From Yinghuangia soli (GTDB lineage: Bacteria; Actinomycetota; Actinomycetes; Streptomycetales; Streptomycetaceae): a stretch of DNA of 38,922 nt. Under the pieces are notes generated by a model that made no database searches, had not been told where the DNA came from, and saw only the letters and a program-made list of their open reading frames with translations. A program made the translations under genes and the position numbers. Positions 1 through 8,237 of the stretch are shown here, one piece after another (positions within the stretch are counted from its first letter, which is position 1; every line of letters begins with the position of its first letter). Where the stretch lies: contig NZ_JAKFHA010000039.1 in assembly GCF_021502675.1 (NCBI RefSeq), positions 1-38,922 on the forward strand, read 5' to 3'.

Positions 1-1009
<1,009 letters not shown>

Positions 1010-1015
1010 GGATGT

Positions 1016-1121
1016 CCCGAAGGACGACCCGAAGGGCGACCCGATGGACGGCTCGGGGATGGCTGGAGGCATGATTCGGGGGATGGTTCGGGGATGGTTC
1101 GACGGATGCTTCGAGGGATGG
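1016..1121 (+). repeat. Two short arrays of imperfect 12-bp repeats
   Basis: Between dapB and the next gene lie three copies of CCCGAAGGRCGA-like units (1016-1051) and four copies of TTCGRGGGATGG-like units of 11-12 bp (1075-1121). They are noncoding in the plus-strand gene context. I see no pairing that would make a terminator. They resemble a small minisatellite created by slippage. Confidence 0.6.
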
Positions 1122-1137
1122 AAGGCGTGACCCGCCC

Positions 1138-1584
1138 GTGAAACAACGCGTCACCGCGCTGGTCCTCGTCGGCGTCCTCGTCTTCTACGTCCTGCTCGTC
1201 GGCAGCCGCGGTTTCATCGCCATCAAGGACGGCCGCCCGACCGTGGTGGTCCTCGGCATCGCCGTCCTGGTCATTCCGGTCGTCGGCGTCTGGTACATCT
1301 GGCGCGAGCTGCGCTTCGGCTTCACCATGCAGCAGCTGGCCCGCGAACTCGAGGCGGAGGGCGAACTCCCCGCCGACGAACTCGACCGCACCCCGAGCGG
1401 CCGCGTCTCACGGGACAGCGCCGACGAGGTCTTCGCCAAGCGCAAGGCCGAGACCGAGGCCGACCCGGAGAACTGGCGGGCCTGGTACCGCCTGGCCGTC
1501 GCCTACTCCGACGCCCGCGACAACGCCCGCGGCCGCAAGGCGATGCTCAACGCGATCCGGCTGCACCGCGCCGAACGCCGCTGA
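1138..1584 (+). CDS. Small membrane protein with TPR-like C-terminus
   Basis: 148 residues beginning with GTG. Two hydrophobic segments (about residues 6-26 and 35-54) form a hairpin in the membrane. A charged linker follows. The last 40 residues contain a tetratricopeptide-like helix pair (NWRAWYRLAVAYSDARDN, then an Ala/Arg-rich helix). This suggests a membrane-anchored scaffold with a cytosolic protein-binding tail, but no partner can be named. It lies 128 bp downstream of dapB on the same strand. A GGAAGG sequence precedes the start by about 11 bases. The gene is conserved beside dapB in streptomycetes as I recall. Function is not known. Confidence 0.8.
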   Translation: MKQRVTALVLVGVLVFYVLLVGSRGFIAIKDGRPTVVVLGIAVLVIPVVGVWYIWRELRFGFTMQQLARELEAEGELPADELDRTPSGRVSRDSADEVFAKRKAETEADPENWRAWYRLAVAYSDARDNARGRKAMLNAIRLHRAERR

Positions 1585-1638
1585 CCCTTCGGCTCCCGCG
1601 GCCGCCCCGAGCGGTGGCGGCCGCGCCGCATACCGGCG

Positions 1639-2412
1639 TCACGCGGTCCGTTCCACCGCGACCACTTCGGGCGCCGCGGGGACCGCGGGCACTGCCGCCT
1701 CGGAGACCCCGGCCGCTTCGGGCCCAGCCGTCTCGGGGGCTGCGGTCTCGGGGACTGCGGCCAGAGCCGCCAGCGTCTCCGCTGATACCGGCGCCGAGAA
1801 GATCCCCACCACCGCGTCCACCAGATCCGCACAGAACGCCGCAGGCGGCAGCACGTCCTCGGGCATCCCCTCGTGCACCCGCTGCTCGCGGTCCGCGGTG
1901 GCGTGCACCGCCAGACTCCCGCCCAACTGCAGCCGGCTGCGCCGCACCGCGGTCGGCAGCTGCACCAGCGCCTCGCCGATCATCGCGCCGATCCGCGTCG
2001 CACTGCCCTCGACCCCCATCGCCGGCAGCGCGTACACCGACGCCCCGGCATGCTGGTGCACGCGGGCCAGAAACCGCACGTAGAAGCTCCCGCCGCCGTC
2101 GATCTGCTCGGCCAGCGGCCGCACCATCGCCTCGGTCAGCGCCCGCAGGTCGGCCCCCCGGCCGTCCCGCAGCAGCACGTCCACCATCTCCTCGCGCCGC
2201 CGGTTGATCCCCGCCAGCCGGAACGCGAAGATCGCGCGGATCAACTCCTCCTTCGTACCGAAGTGGTACTGCGCCGCGGAGTTGTTGCGCTGCCCGGCCG
2301 CCACACTGATCTGCCGCAGCGAGACCGCATCGATGCCGTGGACGGCGAAGAGGCGTTCGGCGGTGAGCAGCAGGCGCTCCCGGGTCAGGGCGCGAGTCTG
2401 GGTCGACGTCAC
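1639..2412 (-). CDS. TetR-family transcriptional regulator
   Basis: 257 residues with a TetR N-terminal helix-turn-helix at about residues 8-55 (ending in YHFGTKEELIRAIF) and a divergent ligand-binding C-terminal part. The final 45 residues are a low-complexity Ala/Pro/Glu tail, longer than usual for the family. The start is GTG at 2412. No Shine-Dalgarno sequence precedes it, but a -10 hexamer sits exactly six bases upstream, so the mRNA is probably leaderless. A perfect palindrome in the promoter spacer points to autorepression. The GNAT gene lies just upstream on the same strand and may be a co-regulated neighbour. The effector is unknown. Confidence 0.9.
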   Translation of the reverse strand: MTSTQTRALTRERLLLTAERLFAVHGIDAVSLRQISVAAGQRNNSAAQYHFGTKEELIRAIFAFRLAGINRRREEMVDVLLRDGRGADLRALTEAMVRPLAEQIDGGGSFYVRFLARVHQHAGASVYALPAMGVEGSATRIGAMIGEALVQLPTAVRRSRLQLGGSLAVHATADREQRVHEGMPEDVLPPAAFCADLVDAVVGIFSAPVSAETLAALAAVPETAAPETAGPEAAGVSEAAVPAVPAAPEVVAVERTA

Positions 2413-2418
2413 CCGCCC

Positions 2419-2447
2419 ACGTTAAGACGAGTGTCTTACTTGTTCAA
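2419..2447 (-). promoter_or_regulatory. tetR promoter (-35/-10), leaderless configuration
   Basis: Reading the minus strand, TTGAAC (2447-2442) is followed by exactly 17 bases and then TAACGT (2424-2419). Six bases later comes the GTG start codon of the TetR gene. Both hexamers fit the housekeeping sigma consensus well, and the distance places the first transcribed base at or next to the start codon. Confidence 0.7.
2423..2438. promoter_or_regulatory. Palindromic operator candidate for the TetR protein
   Basis: TAAGAC-GAGT-GTCTTA is a perfect 6+4+6 inverted repeat. It occupies the spacer between the -35 and -10 elements of the tetR promoter and touches the -10. A dimeric repressor bound here would exclude RNA polymerase, which is the standard arrangement for TetR autoregulation. 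Confidence 0.65.
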
Positions 2448-2477
2448 TGCGTGATCGCCGGGACTTTGCGCCGGTCA

Positions 2478-3023
2478 TCACGCATCCGCGGGCGCCAACG
2501 CGGTGTGCAGCCGCACCTGCCGGACCCGCTGCGTCCCGTGCTCGTCGAGCTCCAGATCCCGGTGCGCCCCGTCCACCGCCCACCCGGCCGCCTCCAGGAA
2601 CTCCCGCAGCGGCGCGTCCGGCTCCAGCACCCACATCACCAGGATCTCCGCCCCGCTGCCCCGCGCGTGCTCCACCGCGGCGGCCAGCAACCGCGACGCA
2701 TGCCCCCGCCGCTGCTCCCCGGGCGCCACCACCAAGATGCTCAACTCCGCGGCGGACGCCGCCAGATCCGGATCCTGCGCAGGCACCACCGCGGCGAACC
2801 CGGCCGGCTCCTCGCCCGCGCACGCCACCAGCACCGTGTGCCGCGGACTCGGCGGATGCGCCGCGGCATGCTCCCACCCCGCGGCCAGCACCTCGGGATC
2901 GAACGGCTCCAACGCGACCTCGGGCAGCACCCCCTCGTACGCCGCCCGCCACGCCGTCGACTGGACGACCCCCAGCGCGGGACCGTCCGAGGCCCGCCCG
3001 GTTCGCACACTTACGTCCGCCAT
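2478..3023 (-). CDS. GNAT-family N-acetyltransferase
   Basis: 181 residues with the GNAT fold. The acetyl-CoA pyrophosphate-binding motif reads EQRRGHAS (about 103-110), preceded by the beta-4 strand LSILVVAP. The later FLEAAGWAVDG segment is the usual beta-6/beta-7 region. It should transfer an acetyl group from acetyl-CoA to an amine, but the substrate cannot be read from sequence. The ATG at 3023 is chosen because AAGGAG lies seven bases upstream. The longer open frame upstream is arginine/proline-rich shadow sequence. The gene is upstream of and co-oriented with tetR, 65 bp away, but tetR has its own promoter in that gap. Confidence 0.88.
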   Translation of the reverse strand: MADVSVRTGRASDGPALGVVQSTAWRAAYEGVLPEVALEPFDPEVLAAGWEHAAAHPPSPRHTVLVACAGEEPAGFAAVVPAQDPDLAASAAELSILVVAPGEQRRGHASRLLAAAVEHARGSGAEILVMWVLEPDAPLREFLEAAGWAVDGAHRDLELDEHGTQRVRQVRLHTALAPADA

Positions 3024-3190
3024 GCCGACTCCTTCGCAACAAGCTACGCCCTGCGGATTCTGCCGCGAATCACCCGCCCGCGTCTGCCGATCGACACGCA
3101 ACGGTCCGACACGCGGAAGGGGCAAGCGGCGGCGGCACCCCCCGTGCCACGCTGTCCCCGACGCATCCCGCCGCGGAGAGGAACAGGACC

Positions 3191-3811
3191 ATGGGGGCCC
3201 GGCTCTGGCGCACCGCCACCACCTGCGCAGCAGTCCTCCTGGCCACGACAAGCTGCGTGGTAGGCCCCACCATCACCGACGACCCCCCCAAACCCGCCGC
3301 CGCCACCGACCCCGCCTTCCCCCCGGACCAACCCAACCCCCCACAGGGCGGCAACCCGGGCAACTGGCCCCCCAACCCCGGCAATCCGACCGCCGCCCCG
3401 CCGTCGGCCAGTCCGTCGCCCACTCAGCAGGTGTACGCGATCGGCGGTACGGAACCCTTCGAATTCGCCCCCGGGATGAAGCTCTGGGTCGAGAAGATCG
3501 ACAAGGTGGGGCCGATCGCCGTCGGCGCGCCGGGACGGGAAAAGGTCGCGGTGCGAATCGTGGTGCGCAACGACTCCAACCGCGATCTGCGCTCTTTCGG
3601 GCTGATCGTCACCCTGCGGGCCTGCCCCGCCCCCAGCGGAAGTTGCAGCACGCCGGGAGACGGACCGGACCGGGTCGAGCCCACGACCATCTCGGCGGGC
3701 AGCGAGCAGCCGGTCGTCCGGTACTTCGGGGTGACCGAGGTGGGCGCACTGGCCACCGCGCGCATCGACGTGGCCTACAACACGGCCCGTGGGACGTTCG
3801 GGACCCTCTGA
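3191..3811 (+). CDS. Putative lipoprotein, DUF4352-like
   Basis: 206 residues. A short signal sequence (MGARLWRTATTC, then AAVLLATTSC) ends in a cysteine at residue 22, consistent with lipid anchoring, although the -3 position is Thr rather than the usual Leu. Residues 25-80 form a proline/asparagine-rich linker that would span the cell wall. The folded part (about 85-206) resembles an immunoglobulin-like DUF4352 module: it contains RIVVRNDSNRDLRSF and two cysteines around residues 146-151. The ATG at 3191 has GAGAGGAA upstream. It is divergent from the GNAT gene. No function can be assigned. Confidence 0.8.
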   Translation: MGARLWRTATTCAAVLLATTSCVVGPTITDDPPKPAAATDPAFPPDQPNPPQGGNPGNWPPNPGNPTAAPPSASPSPTQQVYAIGGTEPFEFAPGMKLWVEKIDKVGPIAVGAPGREKVAVRIVVRNDSNRDLRSFGLIVTLRACPAPSGSCSTPGDGPDRVEPTTISAGSEQPVVRYFGVTEVGALATARIDVAYNTARGTFGTL

Positions 3812-4103
3812 CCCGAACACGAGGTTGCGGAGCGGCCAGAGCAGAGGCGCCAATCGCATCCGCGGGCGGAAGGCTGTTTCCGTGCCCTGCGGGCCAGTTG
3901 CTCGGTGCTGGGGCGGTGTCAGGTAGGCCGCTCATGCTGCGGACGCGGCGCGTCAGGTGCCTCATCCGACGGCTGCGACGGGGCGGGGTCGGGTGGCGGG
4001 GGTGGTGGATCGGCGTGGCTAGGCTGAGGGGCGGTCGGGAACCTGGAGGGGGATCTGGGGCCCGGGCCGTGGCAAGTGATCATCTGTCCTAGGAGTGCCC
4101 CGC

Positions 4104-4841
4104 GTGTCCGACACGTTCGACGAGTCCGAGATCCGTTTCCGCAGTGATGTCACCGTGGAGTTGGTGAAGCACAGCGCCGGCGACCAGGACGTCCTGTGGG
4201 CGGCGCGGGTGTCGACCGCGGGGGAGAAGTCGCTGGACGAGCTGCAGAAGGATCCGGAGCGGTCCAAGGGGCTCATCAACTACCTGATGCGGGACAAGCA
4301 CGGCAGCCCGTTCGAGCACAACTCGATGACGTTCTTCGTGAGCGCGCCGATCTTTGTGTTCCGGGAGTTCCACCGGCACCGGGTGGGGTGGTCGTACAAC
4401 GAGGAGTCCGGCCGCTACCGCGAGCTGCAGCCGGTGTTCTATGTGCCCGCGGAGGACCGCAAGTTGGTGCAGCAGGGGAAGCCCGGCGCATATGACTTCG
4501 TGGACGGGACCGCGGAGCAGTTCAAGATCGTCGGGGAATCGACCCGCGAGTCGTACCGGCAGGCGTACCGTGCCTATCAGGAGATGCTGGCGGCCGGTGT
4601 CGCGCGCGAGGTGGCGAGGACCACGCTCCCGGTGGGGCTGTACTCGTCGATGTACGCGACCTGCAATGCCCGGTCGCTGATGCACTTCCTGGGGCTGCGG
4701 ACGCGTCGGGACGATGCGGCGTACCCGTCGTTCCCGCAGCGCGAGATCGAGATGGTCGCGGAGAAGCTGGAGGCGGCGTGGGCGGAGCTGATGCCGCTGA
4801 CGTACGCCGCATTCAACATGAACGGCCGCGTCGCACCGTGA
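4104..4841 (+). CDS. thyX: Flavin-dependent thymidylate synthase
   Basis: ThyX makes dTMP from dUMP using FAD, NADPH and methylenetetrahydrofolate. The signature is RHRVGWSYNEESGRY at residues 91-105: the RHR triad binds FAD/dUMP and Ser102 is the conserved serine, with an eight-residue spacing. Length is 245 residues, typical for the family. The GTG at 4104 is preferred because AGGAG (4091-4095) lies eight bases upstream. The earlier in-frame GTG at 4095 overlaps that ribosome-binding site. The 292 bp upstream hold no gene. A TAGGCT hexamer at 4019 is a weak promoter candidate without a clear -35. The gene precedes dapA, as in other streptomycetes. Confidence 0.96.
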   Translation: MSDTFDESEIRFRSDVTVELVKHSAGDQDVLWAARVSTAGEKSLDELQKDPERSKGLINYLMRDKHGSPFEHNSMTFFVSAPIFVFREFHRHRVGWSYNEESGRYRELQPVFYVPAEDRKLVQQGKPGAYDFVDGTAEQFKIVGESTRESYRQAYRAYQEMLAAGVAREVARTTLPVGLYSSMYATCNARSLMHFLGLRTRRDDAAYPSFPQREIEMVAEKLEAAWAELMPLTYAAFNMNGRVAP

Positions 4842-4947
4842 CGGCGGGATCCGCGTCCGGGTGAGGCGGGGCCGGGCGGGCACCGGAGGTCGGAAGGGCG
4901 CAGGTTAACCCGGGTCCGGCTGCCGCGCGTGCTCAAATCGGCACAAA

Positions 4948-5052
4948 GGGTGACGTACAACTTTTTTCGCGTCATTACCCGGCATTTTTCTCGTGCGTGC
5001 CTGATACTGAAGAAGACCTCGGCGCTGCTTGAACCCCCGAGCAGGCAGCGCC
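4948..5052 (+). ncRNA. AT-richer structured patch upstream of dapA (RNA candidate)
   Basis: The 493-bp gap between thyX and dapA holds no convincing gene. This stretch stands out by T-runs (TTTTTT, TTTTT) in an otherwise extremely GC-rich region and by two consecutive hairpins: GGGTGACG pairing with CGTCA...CCC (4948-4980, three-base bulge) and the strong stem at 5021-5052. It could be the thyX 3' UTR, a dapA leader or a small RNA ending in the second hairpin. No good promoter is visible inside it. The remainder, 5053-5310, is GC-rich and full of GGTCCGGCC-like direct repeats, with nothing else I can identify. Confidence 0.35.
5021..5052 (+). terminator. Hairpin terminator candidate after thyX
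   Basis: GGCGCTGCTTG pairs with CAGGCAGCGCC (11 bp, one G-U pair) around a ten-base loop containing five C. There is no T tract, as is common for actinomycete terminators. It lies 180 bp downstream of thyX. Confidence 0.5.
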
Positions 5053-5321
5053 GGGGTCCCTTCATGTCCGGGGTCCGGCCGGGTCCGGCCGCGGTGCGGC
5101 CGGAGATCGGCCGAGGAACGGTTGGGGATCGGCCGGGGGCTGGTTCCGATGTCGGCCCCGGGGCCGTGCGCAGTGGGGGCCGGGGGGCAGGTCTCGTGTC
5201 GATCCGTGTGCGGTCCGGGTGTACGGCCGGTGTCGGTCCGTACGCCGGTCCGGGGAGTGCGTACCGCCGCTGGTGAGGACCGGAATGTGGGCCGCTACAG
5301 CCTCGCCGGTACCCGGCCCGG

Positions 5322-5327
5322 TACCGT
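5322..5327 (+). promoter_or_regulatory. -10 element of dapA, leaderless arrangement
   Basis: TACCGT is followed by seven bases and then the dapA ATG, and no ribosome-binding site is present. The spacing suggests transcription starts at or within a base of the start codon. No clear -35 is seen at 17-18 bp. Confidence 0.45.
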
Positions 5328-5334
5328 TTGGGGC

Positions 5335-6234
5335 ATGGCTCCGACCTCCACCCCCCAGACCCCTTTCGGCAGGGTTCTCACCGCGATGGTGACGCCGTTC
5401 ACGGCCGAGGGCGCGCTCGACCTGGATGCGGCCCAGCGGCTGGCCGTGCATCTCGTCGACGCCGGCAACGACGGCCTGGTCGTCAACGGCACCACGGGCG
5501 AGTCGCCCACCACGAGTGATGCCGAGAAAGCCCGGCTGGTACGGGCTGTGGTGGAAGCCGTCGGGGACCGGGCGTTCGTGGTCGCGGGGGTGGGCACCAA
5601 CGACACGGCGCACAGCGTCGAGCTGGCGCGCGAGGCGGCGGACGCCGGGGCGCACGGGCTGCTGCTGGTGACGCCGTACTACAGCAAGCCCCCGCAGGAG
5701 GGGCTCTACCGGCACACGGTGCGCGTCGCGGACGCCACCGAGCTGCCGTCGATGCTGTACGACATCCCGGGCCGGACCGCGGTGGCGCTGGAGACCGAGA
5801 CGATCGTCCGGTTGGCCGAGCACCCGCGGATCGTGGCGAACAAGGACGCGAAGGGCGACCTCGGCGAGGCGTCGTGGGTCATGGCGCGTACCGACCTGGC
5901 CTACTACTGCGGCGACGACATGCTGAACCTGCCGCTGCTGTCGGTGGGCGCCGCCGGTTTCGTGAGTGTCGTGGGGCATGTCGTGGCACCCGAGCTGCGT
6001 GCCCTGGTGGATGCGTACCTGGCGGGCGATGTCGCCAAGGCCCGGGAGATCCACCAGCGGCTGCTGCCGGTGTACACCGGAATCTTCCGCACCCAGGGTG
6101 TGATTTTGAGCAAGGCCGCGCTTGCGGCGCAGGGCCTCATCGGCGGCACGCTGCGGCTGCCGCTGATCGAGGCGACGGAGGAGCAGATCGCCCGGCTGAG
6201 GCAGGATCTCGCGGCGGGCGGGGTACAGCTGTAG
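5335..6234 (+). CDS. dapA: 4-hydroxy-tetrahydrodipicolinate synthase
   Basis: DapA condenses pyruvate and aspartate semialdehyde, the entry step to diaminopimelate and lysine. The 299 residues match the family length. The NGTTGESPTT substrate-binding loop is at 51-60, the active-site tyrosine is Tyr142 in MLYDIPGRT, and the Schiff-base lysine is Lys170 in VANKDAKGD. The ATG at 5335 gives the normal N-terminus (TPFGRVLTAMVTPF). The open frame upstream to 5029 is not conserved coding sequence. With dapB nearby the window holds two pathway enzymes, but they lie 4 kb apart and are not one operon. rnj follows after a perfect hairpin. Confidence 0.97.
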   Translation: MAPTSTPQTPFGRVLTAMVTPFTAEGALDLDAAQRLAVHLVDAGNDGLVVNGTTGESPTTSDAEKARLVRAVVEAVGDRAFVVAGVGTNDTAHSVELAREAADAGAHGLLLVTPYYSKPPQEGLYRHTVRVADATELPSMLYDIPGRTAVALETETIVRLAEHPRIVANKDAKGDLGEASWVMARTDLAYYCGDDMLNLPLLSVGAAGFVSVVGHVVAPELRALVDAYLAGDVAKAREIHQRLLPVYTGIFRTQGVILSKAALAAQGLIGGTLRLPLIEATEEQIARLRQDLAAGGVQL

Positions 6235-6240
6235 AAAGTG

Positions 6241-6270
6241 CCCGGACGAGAGCACAACTCGTCCGGGTTT
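6241..6270 (+). terminator. Intrinsic terminator or attenuator between dapA and rnj
   Basis: CCCGGACGAG and CTCGTCCGGG form a perfect 10-bp stem with a seven-base loop, followed by TTT. It starts seven bases after the dapA stop and 64 bases before the rnj start. It may terminate dapA mRNA, attenuate readthrough into rnj, or shape a processed 5' end for RNase J. Confidence 0.8.
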
Positions 6271-6333
6271 GAACGCATCACTTGCGCAGGACGCCCGGTC
6301 GATCCGGGCGCGCCCGCGTGGCGAGGAGAGAAC

Positions 6334-8022
6334 TTGAGTCATCCGCATCCGGAACTCGGGCCGCCCCCGGAACTCCCTGAGGGCGGACTCCGTGTCATCG
6401 CTCTGGGCGGTCTCGGCGAGATCGGCCGGAACATGACCGTCTTCGAGTGCGCCGGGCGGCTGCTGATCGTCGACTGCGGGGTGCTGTTCCCCGAGGAGGA
6501 GCAGCCCGGTGTCGATCTCATCCTGCCGGACTTCACCGCGATCAGGGACCGCCTCGACGACATCGAGGCGATCGTGCTCACGCACGCGCACGAGGACCAC
6601 ATCGGTGCCGTGCCGTACCTGCTGCGCGAGAAGGGCGACATCCCGCTCATCGGCTCGAAGCTGACGCTGGCGCTGATCGAGGCCAAGCTCAACGAGCACC
6701 GCATCCGCCCGTACACCCTCGAGGTGGCGGAGGGCGACCGGGAGCGCCTCGGCCCGTTCGACTGCGAATTCATCGCGGTCAACCACTCGATCCCGGACGC
6801 GCTCGCGGTCGCGATCCGCACGCCGGCCGGCATGGTCGTGCACACCGGCGACTTCAAGATGGACCAGCTGCCGCTGGACGGCCGGCTCACCGACCTTCCG
6901 GCGTTCGCCCGACTGGGTGAAGAAGGCATCGACCTTCTGCTGGCCGACTCGACCAACGCCGAGGTCCCCGGCTTTATCCCGCCGGAGCGCGACATCGCCG
7001 GCGTCCTGGACCGGGTCTTCGCGGACGCCGACCAGCGCATCATCGTGGCCAGCTTCGCCAGCCATGTGCACCGCATCCAGCAGGTGCTGGACACCGCGTA
7101 CGCGTACGAGCGCAAGGTCGCCTTCGTCGGCCGCTCGATGGTGCGCAACATGGGTGTGGCCCGCGACCTGGGCTATCTGAAGGTGCCGGCCGGCCTGGTG
7201 GTCGACGTCAAGACGCTCGACGACCTGAAGCCGGACGAGGTCGTACTGGTGTGCACCGGTTCGCAGGGCGAGCCGATGGCCGCGCTGTCGCGGATGGCCA
7301 ACCGCGACCACCAGCAGATCCGCATCGTCGAGGGCGACACGGTCGTGCTGGCCTCCTCGCTGATCCCGGGCAACGAGACCGCGGTCTTCCGGGTCATCAA
7401 CGGCCTGACCCGCTGGGGCGCCAACGTCGTGCACAAGGGCAACGCCAAGGTGCACGTGTCCGGGCACGCCTCGGCCGGCGAGCTGCTGTACTTCTTCAAC
7501 ATCGCCAAGCCGCGCAACTTCATGCCGGTGCACGGCGAGTGGCGGCACCTGCGGGCGGCCGCCGACCTCGCACACAAGACGGGCGTCCGCAGGGACCGCA
7601 TCGTCATCGCCGAGGACGGCGTGGTCGTGGACCTGGTGGACGGCGTGGCCCGGATCACCGGCAAGGTGCAGGCCGGTTACGTCTACGTGGACGGCCTCTC
7701 CGTCGGCGATGTGACCGAGGCTTCGCTCAAGGACCGCCGGATCCTGGGTGACGAGGGCTTCGTGTCGGTCTTCCTGGTGGTGGACTCGTCCACCGGCAAG
7801 GTGGTCGGCGGACCCACGATCACGGCCCGCGGTTCGGGTATCGACGATGCGAAGTTCGACGACGTGATCCCGCGGATCGAGGACATCCTGACGAAGGCGG
7901 CTGCGGACGGCGTGGCCGAGCCGTACCAGCTGCAGCAGCAGGTGCGCCGGGTCGTCGGCAAGTGGGTCAGCGACACCTTCCGCCGCCGGCCGATGATCCT
8001 CCCGGTGGTCGTGGAGGTCTGA
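6334..8022 (+). CDS. rnj: Ribonuclease J
   Basis: A cytosolic metallo-beta-lactamase/beta-CASP nuclease with endonuclease and 5'-to-3' exonuclease activity, used in mRNA turnover and rRNA maturation. Of 562 residues, the metal motif HAHEDH lies at 84-89, and further metal ligands appear in VNHSIPDA, VHTGDFKMD and PVHGEWRHL. The beta-CASP part and the C-terminal domain (ending FRRRPMILPVVVEV) are complete. The start is TTG at 6334, with GAGGAG five bases upstream, giving MSHPHPEL as in other streptomycetes. The frame extending back to 6238 crosses the hairpin and is rejected. Two hairpins downstream probably end the transcript. Confidence 0.96.
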   Translation: MSHPHPELGPPPELPEGGLRVIALGGLGEIGRNMTVFECAGRLLIVDCGVLFPEEEQPGVDLILPDFTAIRDRLDDIEAIVLTHAHEDHIGAVPYLLREKGDIPLIGSKLTLALIEAKLNEHRIRPYTLEVAEGDRERLGPFDCEFIAVNHSIPDALAVAIRTPAGMVVHTGDFKMDQLPLDGRLTDLPAFARLGEEGIDLLLADSTNAEVPGFIPPERDIAGVLDRVFADADQRIIVASFASHVHRIQQVLDTAYAYERKVAFVGRSMVRNMGVARDLGYLKVPAGLVVDVKTLDDLKPDEVVLVCTGSQGEPMAALSRMANRDHQQIRIVEGDTVVLASSLIPGNETAVFRVINGLTRWGANVVHKGNAKVHVSGHASAGELLYFFNIAKPRNFMPVHGEWRHLRAAADLAHKTGVRRDRIVIAEDGVVVDLVDGVARITGKVQAGYVYVDGLSVGDVTEASLKDRRILGDEGFVSVFLVVDSSTGKVVGGPTITARGSGIDDAKFDDVIPRIEDILTKAAADGVAEPYQLQQQVRRVVGKWVSDTFRRRPMILPVVVEV

Positions 8023-8054
8023 GCCGGGCCCGGTCATGGGACCGGAGAGTTGTG

Positions 8055-8095
8055 GGCTGGGGCCCGCGGTGGAGCATCCGCCGCGGGCCCCAGCC
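8055..8095 (+). terminator. rnj terminator hairpin
   Basis: GGCTGGGGCCCGCGG and its exact complement CCGCGGGCCCCAGCC form a perfect 15-bp stem with an 11-base loop, 32 bp after the rnj stop. There is no T tract. Confidence 0.75.
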
Positions 8096-8178
8096 GTGTG
8101 CGGGATGGGTTTGGTGCGGGGTCGGTTGGGTGCGGGGCAGGGCGTGTACGGGATGGCCCGTGTGCGGGACGGGCCGGG

Positions 8179-8218
8179 GCGGCGGTGCGCCCGGGGGTGG
8201 GCGCAGGCGCACCGCCGC
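8179..8218. terminator. Second hairpin between convergent rnj and the AbiEi-like gene
   Basis: A 13-bp perfect stem (8179-8191 with 8206-8218) and 14-base loop, 20 bp beyond the end of the convergent minus-strand gene. It could stop transcripts from both sides. The sequence between the two hairpins has imperfect GTGTGCGGGATGG-like repeats. Confidence 0.6.
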
Positions 8219-8237
8219 GTCGTGGGGCCGCCTGTGG

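Noticed and set aside
4095-4097. Upstream GTG as thyX start
   Set aside because: It overlaps the AGGAG ribosome-binding site that serves GTG 4104.
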